From Bacteroidia bacterium (lineage in GTDB: Bacteria; Bacteroidota; Bacteroidia; UBA8524), in NCBI GenBank assembly GCA_023277325.1, contig JALRIQ010000237.1, positions 1 to 16,059 of the forward strand: DNA of 16,059 bases, given 5' to 3'. The notes beneath the pieces are model-generated. The model saw nothing but the letters and a program-made list of their open reading frames with translations. It did no database searches and had not been told where the DNA came from. How positions within the stretch are numbered: the first letter of the stretch is position 1; each line of letters opens with the position of its first letter. The translations under genes were made by a program, and so were the position numbers. Positions 1 to 7,000 of this stretch are shown one piece after another.

Positions 1-132
1 TTGTTCGATGGATTCAGGGTCAAGGGTGTTTTCAATAAGCCGTTTTTCGGCATTCCAGGAGGAATCGGTAACCGGAACGAATGACATAAAAAGCATCGCG
101 CTCATGATCAATGAAACGTAAAGTTTTTTCAT
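1..132 (-). CDS. N-terminus of an unknown secreted protein (cut by window edge)
   Basis: Reading the minus strand from the ATG at 132 gives an open frame of 44 codons that runs off the window. It begins MKKLYVSLIMSAMLFMSFVP, a classic signal peptide with two lysines followed by a hydrophobic core. A polar stretch starting VTDSSWNAEKRLIENTLDPE follows. The protein is therefore probably exported, but too little is present to assign a family. It follows the L,D-transpeptidase gene on the same strand after a 139-base gap that contains no strong terminator, so co-transcription is possible but not shown. No Shine-Dalgarno sequence stands out upstream, as is usual in Bacteroidota. Confidence 0.7.
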   Translation of the reverse strand, partial: MKKLYVSLIMSAMLFMSFVPVTDSSWNAEKRLIENTLDPESIEQ

Positions 133-271
133 GGCACTAAAATTTAAGTGCAGCGAACTGCGTGAACAATTGATGAATCAGCAAGTTAGCAAGGCCTTAA
201 ATCCATTTAATACCGATATATTCGGATTTTACTCTGGGCGTATACCCTTAAAAAGCAATAGGGTAGAGATG

Positions 272-1033
272 CTAGTAGGTATAATTTCCCTTTTTGTCAT
301 AATCGATGTTCAGGGGTTTACGGATTTGTATAAAAGAATCAAAACCCGGTTTTATATTTTTCCAAAAAGCGAGCAAAGCATCATTCCCTTTGTATTCTTT
401 TTCATGTGCCTTCATTTGCTCATCGGTCATTTTGAATGGAAACACATATACGGGTATTTTGGACTGTCCGTTGTTTTTAGCAAACACCGCCAAAAGGTAA
501 ATCTCCTTGATTTTGTCGTCCGTCATAGGCAGACACCCGATAGTCACACAACTTCCATGGATAAAAATATCACCACCCCATCCTCCAGAAGGATTGCGGC
601 GTTTATCGGCTGTATTGGGATAATTTAACCCTAGTGACAGATGAAAAATACTCACCGGATTAAAACGATCAATATGATAAAAACCTTCAGGCACCTGACC
701 ATCACCTGATTTCGCCTTAGGTCCCAAACCGCCCGACGAAGCACATACCTCATAAGTTTTTAGCCAGTGATACATAGGTTCTCCCTTCTTCCGCACATAA
801 AGTTGCAGCTCTTGCTCTTCTTTAAAAGCCAAAATCAGCAGTTCTATTTCATTCTGCTTCATGTTCAGTTTGGCCAAATCGGCATTCACCAAACTTTCCT
901 TGTCTTTGAGGGCATCCCTCACGCGTGAATAGCGTTTTTGCTCTTTGAGGAAATCATCAACAAATACCGTTGCTGCACTTAGAACAGCAAGCAGACTTAT
1001 AAATAGCACAGATCGGAAGACTAAAGGTTTCAT
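272..1033 (-). CDS. YafK-like L,D-transpeptidase (YkuD catalytic domain)
   Basis: A 253-residue envelope protein of the L,D-transpeptidase (YkuD) superfamily, which forms or remodels peptidoglycan or peptidoglycan-linked bonds through a catalytic cysteine. The motif HGSCVTIGCLPM at residues 159-170 supplies the His-Gly pair and the catalytic Cys167. This Ser-Cys-Val-Thr-Ile-Gly-Cys form is typical of the YafK branch. Residues 8-25 form a hydrophobic signal peptide or membrane anchor, and residues 28-80 are charged and probably helical, spacing the domain from the membrane. An earlier block at about 115-135 (PEGFYHIDRFNP) matches the substrate-loop region of the family. The ATG at 1033 is well placed before the signal sequence. 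The family is clear; the exact bond made cannot be read from sequence. E. coli YafK (DpaA) releases Braun lipoprotein from peptidoglycan, and no such partner is visible here. Confidence 0.88.
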   Translation of the reverse strand: MKPLVFRSVLFISLLAVLSAATVFVDDFLKEQKRYSRVRDALKDKESLVNADLAKLNMKQNEIELLILAFKEEQELQLYVRKKGEPMYHWLKTYEVCASSGGLGPKAKSGDGQVPEGFYHIDRFNPVSIFHLSLGLNYPNTADKRRNPSGGWGGDIFIHGSCVTIGCLPMTDDKIKEIYLLAVFAKNNGQSKIPVYVFPFKMTDEQMKAHEKEYKGNDALLAFWKNIKPGFDSFIQIRKPLNIDYDKKGNYTY

Positions 1034-1169
1034 AGGAATTTATACTTTGTTGGGGATTAAAGTAAATGCTGTTCGGCTTGGGAGGCTTTGCTTCTCCTAT
1101 TCAAACGCATCCTGTTGGGCCATTCGCGTTTTTCAATTCATTTTATTCAAAAAAACTGAAAGCGACTTC

Positions 1170-1811
1170 CTAACGAATATTTCCAACCCTTTTGATTATG
1201 CTAACAATAGTGGTTGCCAATATCGCCCCGGAAAAAGCCAGAAAAATATCCTTCTGAGCATCCCAAACATCTCCTTGGGTGCCTAAATACGCGACACCTT
1301 GCGCTTTAAAGAAGATATCGGCTACCGCCCACTCCACCAATTCATATAAAGCACTAACAGAAAGCGTGATTTCTATAGGCAAGATCCAGGCAACGCCAGC
1401 CGGATATTTCAGCCACATCAAAAACATTTCCCGCATGGGATAAGCCAATAAAAAGCCGAAGCTGAAATGTACAATGCGGTCATAATGATTCCTGGAAGTG
1501 GCTAATTGCTCCTGCAGCCAGTAACCAAATGGATTATCCGCATAGGTGAATTTGGAGCCGTAAACATGCAGACAGAGGTAGATACAAAACAAGAGATAAG
1601 ACGTATCACTAAACTGATAACGCTGGTAGGTAAACACCAAAATACCAATACAAAGAAAACTGAGAATATTCTCCAGAATCCAATTGTTCATGTCATTGGT
1701 GCCGATAAACGAATCGGCCCATACAACAGCAAATACAACACTAAAAAGCCAAAGCCAGTAATTGCTTCGAAAAGGAATGCGTGAAGGAGAAATAGCCAGA
1801 GTAAATGCCAT
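1170..1811 (-). CDS. YjdF/DUF2238 family inner-membrane protein
   Basis: A polytopic membrane protein of the DUF2238 (YjdF) family, function unknown. I place the start at the ATG at 1811 (213 aa). The frame stays open to a TTG at 1844, but the 11 added residues overlap a -7-like box and repeats, so they are unlikely to be translated. Hydrophobic segments occur from about residue 17 onward, roughly six in total. Family-typical blocks are the HYDRIVHFSFG region (residues 109-119), ALYELVEW (154-161) and GTQGDVWDAQKD (177-188). Their conserved His, Glu and Asp residues near the membrane suggest a metal- or ion-handling site; this is inference. The gene lies between pyrD and the L,D-transpeptidase gene on the same strand, with about 140-170 bases on each side, so it is probably its own unit. 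Confidence 0.85.
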   Translation of the reverse strand: MAFTLAISPSRIPFRSNYWLWLFSVVFAVVWADSFIGTNDMNNWILENILSFLCIGILVFTYQRYQFSDTSYLLFCIYLCLHVYGSKFTYADNPFGYWLQEQLATSRNHYDRIVHFSFGFLLAYPMREMFLMWLKYPAGVAWILPIEITLSVSALYELVEWAVADIFFKAQGVAYLGTQGDVWDAQKDIFLAFSGAILATTIVSIIKRVGNIR

Positions 1812-1840
1812 GGTTTGGTAGAGGTTTGGTATAGGTTTTA
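1812..1840 (-). repeat. Short direct repeats in the yjdF-like leader
   Basis: On the plus strand GGTTTGGTA occurs at 1812-1820 and again at 1823-1831, with a decayed third copy GGTTTTA at 1834-1840. The period is 11 bases, about one helical turn. On the transcript the leader carries repeated UACCAAACC just before the ATG at 1811. The position fits an operator or a translational control element, but no known regulator motif is recognised. Confidence 0.4.
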
Positions 1841-1841
1841 C

Positions 1842-1849
1842 CAAATATA
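1842..1849 (-). promoter_or_regulatory. Candidate -7 box TATATTTG for the yjdF-like gene
   Basis: The minus strand reads TATATTTG, an exact match to the Bacteroidota primary-sigma consensus TAnnTTTG, ending about 30 bases upstream of the ATG at 1811. No clear TTG-type -33 element sits at the expected distance, which keeps confidence modest. If it is used, transcription would begin downstream of the alternative TTG start at 1844, supporting the ATG start. Confidence 0.4.
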
Positions 1850-1928
1850 AGCAATCGATGGGCTCATCACCATGCTGCCGTTTCTGAAGGGGTTTTGGTT
1901 AGGGGTTAAGGTAAAAAGGTCATTGCAT

Positions 1929-1951
1929 GAAGAAAATGACACAAGTGTCAT
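1929..1951 (-). terminator. Small hairpin terminator after the tamL-pyrD unit
   Basis: On the minus strand, 30 bases after the pyrD stop, ATGACA and TGTCAT pair around a CTTG tetraloop (1936-1951) and are followed by TTTCTTC. A 6-7 bp stem with a U-rich tail fits a modest intrinsic terminator. The same sequence is a near-perfect DNA dyad (ATGACAC-AA-GTGTCAT), so a protein-binding site is the alternative. Confidence 0.45.
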
Positions 1952-1980
1952 CACCTTGAAAGACGGCCCTCAATATATGA

Positions 1981-3015
1981 CTAATACCGGTGAAGCTCTT
2001 TTTTGATCGCGCTTACCAAACCTACTCCGCCATAGATAAAGCCTGAATACACTTGAACAAGACTGGCACCTGCATCCAATTTTGCTTTGGCATCATCCGG
2101 GTTCATGATTCCGCCCACACCGATGATTGGGAACTTACCGCCACTCTCTTTATGCAAAAAGCGCAAAACTTCATTCGATGCTTCTCTCACCGGCAAACCG
2201 CTTAGTCCGCCTGCCCCAATTCTTTCAATTTCTGAAGCCTTCGTTTTTAAGCCCTCTCTACTGATTGTTGTATTGGTAGCCACCACACCATCAATACCTG
2301 TGCTATCCACCAAATCGATGATATCACTCAATTGGTCTTTGCTGAGGTCTGGTGCAATTTTCAAGAAGATCGGTTTAGGCTCTGTAGTGCCCAATTCTTT
2401 GCGCAGATCCATCAAACCACTCAGCAGCTGCTCCAAGGGTTTTTTCTCCTGCAGCTCACGAAGGCCAGGTGTATTCGGACTGCTCACATTCACCGTAAAA
2501 TAGTGCACATGGGGAAAGAGTTTGCGGAAACAATAGCGGTAATCCTCCCATGCATCTTCATTGGCGGTAATCTTGTTCTTCCCGATATTCCCCCCTACTA
2601 TCACATTCGATTGAACACGGGCCAGGCGCGAAACAGCTACATCTACTCCCTCATTATTAAAGCCCATACGGTTAATCAGAGCCTGGTCTTCAATCAAACG
2701 GAATAAGCGCGGTTTATCGTTTCCGGGCTGTGGTCTTGGAGTAAGGGTTCCTATCTCAATATGACCAAATCCCATGCTGGCCAAAGCATCAACCCAGCGT
2801 GCATCTTTGTCGAAGCCCGCTGCAAGTCCTACCTGGTTGGGGAAAGTCAGGCCAGCCACATTCACCGGTTTATCCAAAGACGCTGCAGCGAATAATTTCC
2901 GCATAGCAGCTCTTTGCCAGGAGTACTGGTTCAGGCGCTGCCAGGAATTCATGGCAAAATAATGGGCCTCCTCGGGAGACATCGAAAACAAAATAGGTTT
3001 GAGTAGCGAATACAT
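1981..3015 (-). CDS. pyrD: Dihydroorotate dehydrogenase (quinone), class 2
   Basis: Oxidises dihydroorotate to orotate in pyrimidine synthesis, passing electrons through FMN to membrane quinone. The 344-residue length, with an N-terminal amphipathic region (residues 1-45, starting MYSLLKPILFSMSPEEAHYF) for membrane and quinone contact, marks class 2. The substrate and FMN features are all present: GLAAGFDKD (63-71), GTLTPRPQPGN (89-99), NRMGFNN (115-121), NVSSPNTPGLR (176-186) with the catalytic-base serine of class 2 enzymes, KIAPDL (219-224), ATNTT (246-250), the phosphate-binding GVGGI (299-303) and QVYSGFIYGG (321-330). The ATG follows the tamL stop codon by a single base, so the two are very probably co-transcribed and translationally coupled. 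Nothing in the active site looks broken. Confidence 0.97.
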   Translation of the reverse strand: MYSLLKPILFSMSPEEAHYFAMNSWQRLNQYSWQRAAMRKLFAAASLDKPVNVAGLTFPNQVGLAAGFDKDARWVDALASMGFGHIEIGTLTPRPQPGNDKPRLFRLIEDQALINRMGFNNEGVDVAVSRLARVQSNVIVGGNIGKNKITANEDAWEDYRYCFRKLFPHVHYFTVNVSSPNTPGLRELQEKKPLEQLLSGLMDLRKELGTTEPKPIFLKIAPDLSKDQLSDIIDLVDSTGIDGVVATNTTISREGLKTKASEIERIGAGGLSGLPVREASNEVLRFLHKESGGKFPIIGVGGIMNPDDAKAKLDAGASLVQVYSGFIYGGVGLVSAIKKELHRY

Positions 3016-3016
3016 A

Positions 3017-5317
3017 TTAAAAGGGATAGCCTATACCGAAGTTGAAAGTTAGGCGACGGTTTAAATAATTAAAATCTTGAAGTACAATCCCTCCATTCCG
3101 CGCATAAGATGGGTCACGCAACTGGGCACCCATATCGAGGCGAACAAGGAAAAAGTCAAAATCAAAGCGAGCACCAATACCCGCATTAAAGGCAAATTGA
3201 TTGAAAAATAACCAATTGATTTCTGCCCCTGGCAAAGAGTTATCGGAATAGACATTCCAAATATTTCCTCCATCCACAAACAAGGCACCTTCAAGGAAGC
3301 CCCGCACAACGCGGAACCTTACCTCTGCAGCTCCCTCTATCACCACTTCACCAGAACGGTCGATTTGATTCACGTTAGTGGTGGTATAAGTTCCGGGCCC
3401 AACACTTCGAGGAGCCCAGCCACGCAAGCTGTTGGCTCCCCCGATAAAAAAGCGTTTATCAAAAGGAACTACCCGCGAATTACCATAAGGGAATGCGAGA
3501 CCGGTATGGAGTCGGTAAGCCAAAACGATATCGCTATTGGCATTCATGTAATAGCGCAGGTCGAAATCGCCCTTAGCAAATTGGAATAAGTTGGTATTCA
3601 ATACTTTATAGATGCCGTCACTAGGCTTAGGTGTACCACTCACCACAAATCCGGTATAAAAGAGATTTCCGGCAGTTTCCACGTTTAATCTGAACTTGTG
3701 GTAATTGCCAGTCGACGAGAGTCCTTTGTCTTCATAATACCACTCAAACCTACTGGAAGGGATAAAATTGGGATTCAGCAAACTGCTCAGCAAAACCCGA
3801 TCTCCTGGGGTAAGGTTTTTCAGAAAATCGCTCATAATGGTTACCTGGTTCAGGTTCCACTCCAGCGGAACAAGCCTGAAAAAATTAAACCCTCCACCTA
3901 CGGCATAGGAAAAGTTAACCAAAGAGGTACGTTGAACAAAGTCGGGGTTGTATTGATAAGAAAAGGTGAGGTTAAACGTCGTTGAAGGAGCTTTCCAATT
4001 CATGGCCTTCCCCTTTTCCTGTAACCATTTCCAATCGTGAATCCACAAGAACTTCGGGATAACCAGGGAGTTGGATAAACTTTGCTGAATATTGGAAAGT
4101 AAAAACTTTTTATTGGTATACTGAAACTCCGTTGCGCCTGAATAGGTTACATCAAAGAGTTCCGCACCACCAAAAAGGTTTTTATGGCGGAAAAGTACCT
4201 GTCCGGAAAGACCCCAAATCCGCTGATTGCTTGCCACTGCCGAGCTCGATTGATCTGAGGTAATCACCTGAGGCTCGAAACCAAAACGCATGGAAGGGTC
4301 TGGAGTTAGAATAACGACCATATCCAGGAGCTGGTTTGCCGTATCTGGAACCATCTCCAAACGAAGCGCCGAAAATACCTGAAGCCCGTAGAGTCGGTTG
4401 TACACGCTCAATACCATCTTATCGCTGTACAAATCGCCAGGACGAATTTTTACATACTCTGCAAAAATCTGCTTAGATATCGGCATTCCCCTGGTTCTCA
4501 CATTTATTCCATCTATCTCCGTAAAAGTGGAATCATCTTTTCCTACCAGGTAATACGGGTAAGCAATATCCACATATACCTGGTCAAAATTATAGATCTG
4601 ATGCCGCTTATAAAGTCCGGGATTTTTAACCTCAATCGACATATTGATGGTATGATTCCCCTGATTGGAATCCACTCCAAAGGAGATATACTGTTTATCA
4701 AACAAAAAGTATCCACGGTCTCTGATATAAGAAGCAATGCGATCCCGCTCCTCACTCATTTTTTCTGTATTGACAATCTCGCCGGGATGGAAACGAACTT
4801 TCGCCGTATCCTCCATAAGCAGTTTGTACAAGTCGCGGTCATAAACCCGGTATTCTATATCTGCAATGCGATACGGCAAATTCAGGTCGACCTGGTAACT
4901 GACAAAGGCCTTCTTTCTTCTAGTGCGTACTTTATAATCGACCTTGGCATTGAAGTAGCCATTATTGAAGAGGTATAATTCCAGTTGTTTGATATTGCTT
5001 GTCAACTTCGCCGAATCGAGAAGAACGGGTTTTTCACCAATTTTATCGCGTACGAAAACCCGAATGCGGTTGGTATCTCGCCCATCACGGCCAAAATTCC
5101 ATGCCTGAAGGTAAAAAGGATAGATATTTAGAATCTTCTTATTGGAGCGATAAAGCATGTTTTCGCGCAAACCTGCCTGAAGTCCTTTGTCTTCTACCCC
5201 CTCTATTTTAGAGCGGTTGAGCAATAATTCGTCCTCTTCGAGATGCCGCGTAACAGAACATGCGGCGAATCCCCACGTGAGCAGACAAAATAGATATATT
5301 TGAAACTTTCTGATCAC
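3017..5317 (-). CDS. tamL: TamL-type outer-membrane assembly lipoprotein (BamA/TamA superfamily)
   Basis: An outer-membrane beta-barrel of the Omp85 superfamily, the Bacteroidota counterpart of TamA, thought to help insert or assemble outer-membrane proteins. The start is GTG at 5317, the only start that keeps the signal sequence. The signal ends in a lipobox (GFAAC, Cys20), the feature that separates TamL from ordinary TamA. Residues about 30-350 contain periplasmic POTRA-like repeats with YRIADIEYRV and GDLYS-type strand starts. The remainder is a C-terminal barrel containing the L6-loop motif LRGW near residues 631-634 and ending in GIGYPF, with the terminal phenylalanine typical of barrel proteins. 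The acidic stretch after Cys20 begins only at positions +7 to +10, so a classical Bacteroidota surface-export signal is not obvious. pyrD, rather than tamB, follows directly. Confidence 0.9.
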   Translation of the reverse strand: MIRKFQIYLFCLLTWGFAACSVTRHLEEDELLLNRSKIEGVEDKGLQAGLRENMLYRSNKKILNIYPFYLQAWNFGRDGRDTNRIRVFVRDKIGEKPVLLDSAKLTSNIKQLELYLFNNGYFNAKVDYKVRTRRKKAFVSYQVDLNLPYRIADIEYRVYDRDLYKLLMEDTAKVRFHPGEIVNTEKMSEERDRIASYIRDRGYFLFDKQYISFGVDSNQGNHTINMSIEVKNPGLYKRHQIYNFDQVYVDIAYPYYLVGKDDSTFTEIDGINVRTRGMPISKQIFAEYVKIRPGDLYSDKMVLSVYNRLYGLQVFSALRLEMVPDTANQLLDMVVILTPDPSMRFGFEPQVITSDQSSSAVASNQRIWGLSGQVLFRHKNLFGGAELFDVTYSGATEFQYTNKKFLLSNIQQSLSNSLVIPKFLWIHDWKWLQEKGKAMNWKAPSTTFNLTFSYQYNPDFVQRTSLVNFSYAVGGGFNFFRLVPLEWNLNQVTIMSDFLKNLTPGDRVLLSSLLNPNFIPSSRFEWYYEDKGLSSTGNYHKFRLNVETAGNLFYTGFVVSGTPKPSDGIYKVLNTNLFQFAKGDFDLRYYMNANSDIVLAYRLHTGLAFPYGNSRVVPFDKRFFIGGANSLRGWAPRSVGPGTYTTTNVNQIDRSGEVVIEGAAEVRFRVVRGFLEGALFVDGGNIWNVYSDNSLPGAEINWLFFNQFAFNAGIGARFDFDFFLVRLDMGAQLRDPSYARNGGIVLQDFNYLNRRLTFNFGIGYPF
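5295..5302 (+). promoter_or_regulatory. Candidate -7 box TATATTTG for trmH, inside tamL
   Basis: TATATTTG matches TAnnTTTG exactly and ends 24 bases before the trmH ATG at 5327. It lies within the tamL signal-peptide codons on the opposite strand. No convincing TTG is found at the -33 position. GAAGGA just before the trmH ATG could serve as a weak ribosome binding site. Confidence 0.4.
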
Positions 5318-5326
5318 TGAAGGATT

Positions 5327-6052
5327 ATGGCATTAGCTATTGCGGCAATAAAATACGTTCAATCTTTGCGAATTAAGAAATTCAGGCAAAAATACCACCA
5401 TTTCGTGGTTGAAGGCGACAAAGCTGTGCATGAATTATTCCATAGTTCGTGGAAAATTGTTACCTGCTACCATACCGAGGCATTTTCAGTGCCTAAAAAA
5501 GGCCTTGAAACCGTTCTGGTAAGCGAAAAAGAAATGGAACGGCTGTCGCACCATCAGGCGCCTCAAAATGCATTGGCTGTGGTTGAAATACCTCAGTGGC
5601 CAGTAAATATTCCTCAATCAGGCATTCAACTTTACCTCGACGGTATTCGCGACCCAGGGAATTTAGGCACCATCATTCGTATTGCCGATTGGTATGGTTT
5701 AGAAGAAGTGTGGTGTAGTGAAGACACCGTAGAATTATTTAACCCCAAATCGATTAATGCTACCATGGGCTCGTTCCTTCGAGTACGCCTTATGGTGAAG
5801 CCAGCCATTGAATTCTTAAACGCATGTGGTTTGCCTGCTTATGCGGCTGTGATGGATGGGGAAAATATTCATCAAGCAGAGCTCCCTACGGATGCCTTGT
5901 TGGTAATCGGGAACGAAGGACAAGGAATTAGCAAAGAAACCCTTGCCTTAATTTATAAGCGAATCAGTATTCCCCGCCTCGGGCAGGCTGAATCGTTAAA
6001 CGCGGGAGTAGCTACCGCTGTATTGATGGATAATTTTTTCAGGAAGCACTAG
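5327..6052 (+). CDS. SpoU/TrmH-family RNA 2'-O-methyltransferase
   Basis: A 241-residue SAM-dependent methyltransferase of the SPOUT class that methylates ribose 2'-OH groups in rRNA or tRNA. The N-terminal part (residues about 10-85, with FVVEGDKAVHE at 26-36) is the L30e-like substrate-binding domain. The C-terminal half holds the three SPOUT knot motifs: LDGIRDPGNLGTIIR (104-118), with Asn112 and Arg118; VIGNEGQGIS (193-201 plus flank); and IPRLGQAESLNAGVA (215-229), with the Ser223-Leu224-Asn225 signature. The target RNA position cannot be told from sequence. The start ATG is only 9 bases from the divergent tamL start. The stop is 2 bases from the stop of the convergent secreted-protein gene. 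Confidence 0.93.
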   Translation: MALAIAAIKYVQSLRIKKFRQKYHHFVVEGDKAVHELFHSSWKIVTCYHTEAFSVPKKGLETVLVSEKEMERLSHHQAPQNALAVVEIPQWPVNIPQSGIQLYLDGIRDPGNLGTIIRIADWYGLEEVWCSEDTVELFNPKSINATMGSFLRVRLMVKPAIEFLNACGLPAYAAVMDGENIHQAELPTDALLVIGNEGQGISKETLALIYKRISIPRLGQAESLNAGVATAVLMDNFFRKH

Positions 6053-6066
6053 GCTTAGTCTCTTCC
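6042..6066. terminator. Weak hairpin spanning the convergent stop codons
   Basis: GGAAG (6042-6046) and CTTCC (6062-6066) flank an inner ACTA/TAGT pairing around a GGCT loop, covering both stop codons. On the plus strand ATTTTT follows a few bases later. It could end trmH transcripts, but the stem has an internal loop and is only about nine pairs long. Confidence 0.3.
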
Positions 6067-6891
6067 AGGATTTTTAAAGTGATCGTAGAGCATGGTCTCT
6101 TTGATCCATTTTCCTTTTTTGTAGCGGAAGAAATCATAGGTACCATCGGGTAAGTATAAGGTATAGATTCCCAATGCACGTGGATCAGCAGGTTCGGTAT
6201 GTTCAAATACAATCAGCTTTTCCTTGGGCTCTATTTTTAAAACCATATTCGCCCCATTCTTGTATTCCCAAATAACGCGGTTTTGATAACTGCTCGTTTG
6301 TGTATCAAAAATGGGCAGACCAAAAATAGGTTCATCGAATTCATTCCAGGAAAGCACGTCCACTATTTTACGGTCGGTTTTTACCGTATTTCCATTCCAG
6401 CCAACCAGAAGGTAGTAGACCTCTTTTTTGTATTTGATTTTTTCAATCTGGTAATAGATGGCACCGCACCAGCTTTCAGGACCCAGACTTGCATGGTATA
6501 CCGAATCTTTATTTCCCATTTGCTGGGCTTTATCCTGCAACCAAACCGCAGGTCGCTTTTCATCGGCATATTGAAGAAGTCCAAAAAAGGTAAAAGAATC
6601 ATTCGGGTGACGAAAACCCCAGGTAAGCAGACGGAATGATTTGTCGGGAGCATCTAAAATCCGAATATTCGCTACGGAATCGAAGCGGTGTTTAAAGGAA
6701 CCTTCCATATGGATAAGGCTATCCATATTTTCATTGAATAAGGCAATGCAAGAATCGCGATCCGCATCTTTACGGCATTCTACCATATCAAAACCCAAAG
6801 CCGAAAGTCGCCAGGAAAGGCGCTCAATCTCCGTCTGAGCCTGCGTTAAGCCAGAAATGCTAAGTAATACTAAAAATATTTTCAATCTCAT
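6055..6891 (-). CDS. Conserved Bacteroidota secreted protein, unknown function
   Basis: A 278-residue protein with a clean signal peptide (MRLKIFLVLLSISGLTQA, cleavage expected after Ala18), so probably periplasmic or exported. There is no lipobox and no sorting domain at the C-terminus, which ends FKNPGRD. The central block WCGAIYYQI (141-149), followed by YYLLVGWNGN (159-168), KIVDVLSW (175-182) and FGLPIFD (190-196), resembles a pattern I recognise from uncharacterised Bacteroidota secreted proteins. The predominantly beta, tryptophan- and tyrosine-rich character suggests a compact beta-sheet domain. Two cysteines, Cys39 and Cys48, lie ten residues apart and could form a disulfide. No catalytic motif is recognised. 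The gene is separated from the upstream thiolase gene by a strong terminator, so it needs its own promoter in the 57 bases between them; none was recognised. Confidence 0.8.
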   Translation of the reverse strand: MRLKIFLVLLSISGLTQAQTEIERLSWRLSALGFDMVECRKDADRDSCIALFNENMDSLIHMEGSFKHRFDSVANIRILDAPDKSFRLLTWGFRHPNDSFTFFGLLQYADEKRPAVWLQDKAQQMGNKDSVYHASLGPESWCGAIYYQIEKIKYKKEVYYLLVGWNGNTVKTDRKIVDVLSWNEFDEPIFGLPIFDTQTSSYQNRVIWEYKNGANMVLKIEPKEKLIVFEHTEPADPRALGIYTLYLPDGTYDFFRYKKGKWIKETMLYDHFKNPGRD

Positions 6892-6948
6892 CTGAATGCC
6901 TAATTCTCACTAGCTAACCTAATTCAACCCCTCTTCAACCTTCAACAA

Positions 6949-6988
6949 GAAAAAGCCGTTCCAATCCTCAGATTAGAACGGCTTTTTC
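6949..6988 (-). terminator. Strong intrinsic terminator after the thiolase gene
   Basis: Arms GAAAAAGCCGTTC (6949-6961) and GAACGGCTTTTTC (6976-6988) are perfectly complementary over 13 bases. The stem continues inward for four more pairs after one mismatch, closing on a four-base loop (6967-6970). It starts 12 bases after the thiolase stop, and on the minus strand the stem ends in GGCTTTTTC. It is symmetric enough to work in both directions, but only minus-strand genes read into it here. Confidence 0.92.
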
Positions 6989-7000
6989 CAAATTTTAGTC

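Noticed and set aside
243..265. Inverted repeat TACCCT...AGGGTA just after the L,D-transpeptidase stop
   Set aside because: The stem is only six pairs with an 11-base loop, and the T-rich stretch lies in the loop rather than after the stem, so I do not call a terminator.
131..628. A 165-codon plus-strand open frame
   Set aside because: It lies opposite the L,D-transpeptidase coding sequence and the leader of the next gene, has no family features, and its ATG overlaps the minus-strand start at 132. It is a shadow frame.
1034..1169. Promoter or terminator in the gap between the yjdF-like and L,D-transpeptidase genes
   Set aside because: A T7 run on the minus strand lacks a convincing preceding hairpin, and the best -7-like string (TGCGTTTG) has no supporting -33 element.
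1812..1844. TTG start at 1844 for the yjdF-like gene
   Set aside because: A TTG start with a start-site promoter box and repeats overlapping the added codons is less likely than the ATG at 1811.
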